13,335 bases of DNA. Origin: an uncultured Bacilli bacterium (GTDB lineage: Bacteria; Bacillota_I; Bacilli_A; RF39; UBA660). The position numbers were made by a program, and so were the translations under genes. The notes under the pieces were generated by a model, which saw only the letters and a list, made by a program, of their open reading frames with translations, was not told the DNA's origin and searched no databases. The stretch covers positions 32,281 through 45,615 of the forward strand of contig CAJUGF010000008.1 in NCBI GenBank assembly GCA_910585915.1, read 5' to 3'. Positions 13,291 through 13,335 of the stretch are shown here, piece after piece (position 1 is the first letter of the stretch; each line of letters begins with the position of its first letter).

Positions 13291-13335
13291 AGATCGGAAG
13301 AGCACACGTCAGAACTCCAGTCACTGGTGAATCTC
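13291..13335. other. Illumina TruSeq-type adapter at the contig end (not genomic)
   Basis: Bases 13291-13324 match the 34-base TruSeq index-adapter core beginning AGATCGGAAGAGCACACGTC, with one difference (A for T at 13311). Six index-like bases TGGTGA (13325-13330) and ATCTC (13331-13335) follow, in the standard adapter layout. The peptide it yields, RKSTRQNSSH, is a variant of the well-known adapter-derived KSTRLNSSH artefact. Confidence 0.97.

Noticed and set aside
13292..13330. Novel C-terminus DRKSTRQNSSHW on the alarmone synthetase fragment
   Set aside because: Encoded by sequencing adapter, not by the genome.
1..13335. CRISPR array, intact insertion sequence, rRNA or riboswitch
   Set aside because: No regularly spaced direct repeats, no intact transposase with terminal repeats, and no recognisable conserved RNA other than the two tRNAs was found on reading both strands.

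Overview
The window is a strongly AT-rich piece of a low-GC Gram-positive genome (Bacillota/Bacilli-like, possibly an uncultured gut lineage; the lineage is inference). The support is purine-rich Shine-Dalgarno sites, consensus TTGACA/TATAAT promoters, U-tract terminators, a lipoteichoic-acid-synthase-type enzyme, YtxH, and an AsnB/MutY/Ku set typical of Firmicutes. TGG encodes Trp, and TGA is used as a stop (for example in ATGA overlaps), so the standard bacterial code applies. The right end is not genomic: the last 45 bases are an Illumina-type adapter, so the window ends at a contig end and its last gene is cut.

Layout. 1-3707 (+) is a tight envelope operon: a 5'-partial LtaS/sulfatase-fold enzyme, asparagine synthetase AsnB and a PAP2 lipid phosphatase, with 0-4 base junctions and a terminator. 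A CmpB-like membrane protein (4400-3711, -) converges on it. It shares a divergent promoter region, rich in TGTCA/TGACA boxes, with a YtxH-like protein (4531-4929, +). Next is a two-gene NHEJ module, Ku plus a stand-alone LigD-type ATP-dependent ligase (4997-6621, +).

6622-7790 is a decayed region. It holds a remnant with a good promoter, ribosome site and ATG but three in-frame stops (6750-6953, -). It also holds the broken C-terminal coiled coil of a MobV/Pre-type relaxase (7040-7658, -) lying just behind the 3' end of tRNA-Thr(CGT). This looks like the scar of an old mobilizable element. A divergent tRNA-Gly(TCC) follows.

7989-10924 (-) is an accessory-looking block of four leftward genes: a conserved hypothetical protein with a possible PD-(D/E)XK-like core, an ASCH-domain protein, a 128-aa unknown, and an Amidoligase_2-family ATP-dependent COOH-NH2 ligase. 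The amidoligase and the 128-aa unknown form a tight pair and are the best candidate here for an undescribed modification system. 11039-13025 (+) carries mutY and a GH25 lysozyme with no signal peptide. Then comes the start of a RelA/SpoT-type small alarmone synthetase, interrupted by adapter.

Functionally the window mixes envelope assembly (LtaS-like, AsnB, PAP2, GH25), genome maintenance (Ku, ligase, MutY) and stress-linked functions (YtxH, alarmone synthetase), with a tRNA-anchored accessory zone in the middle.
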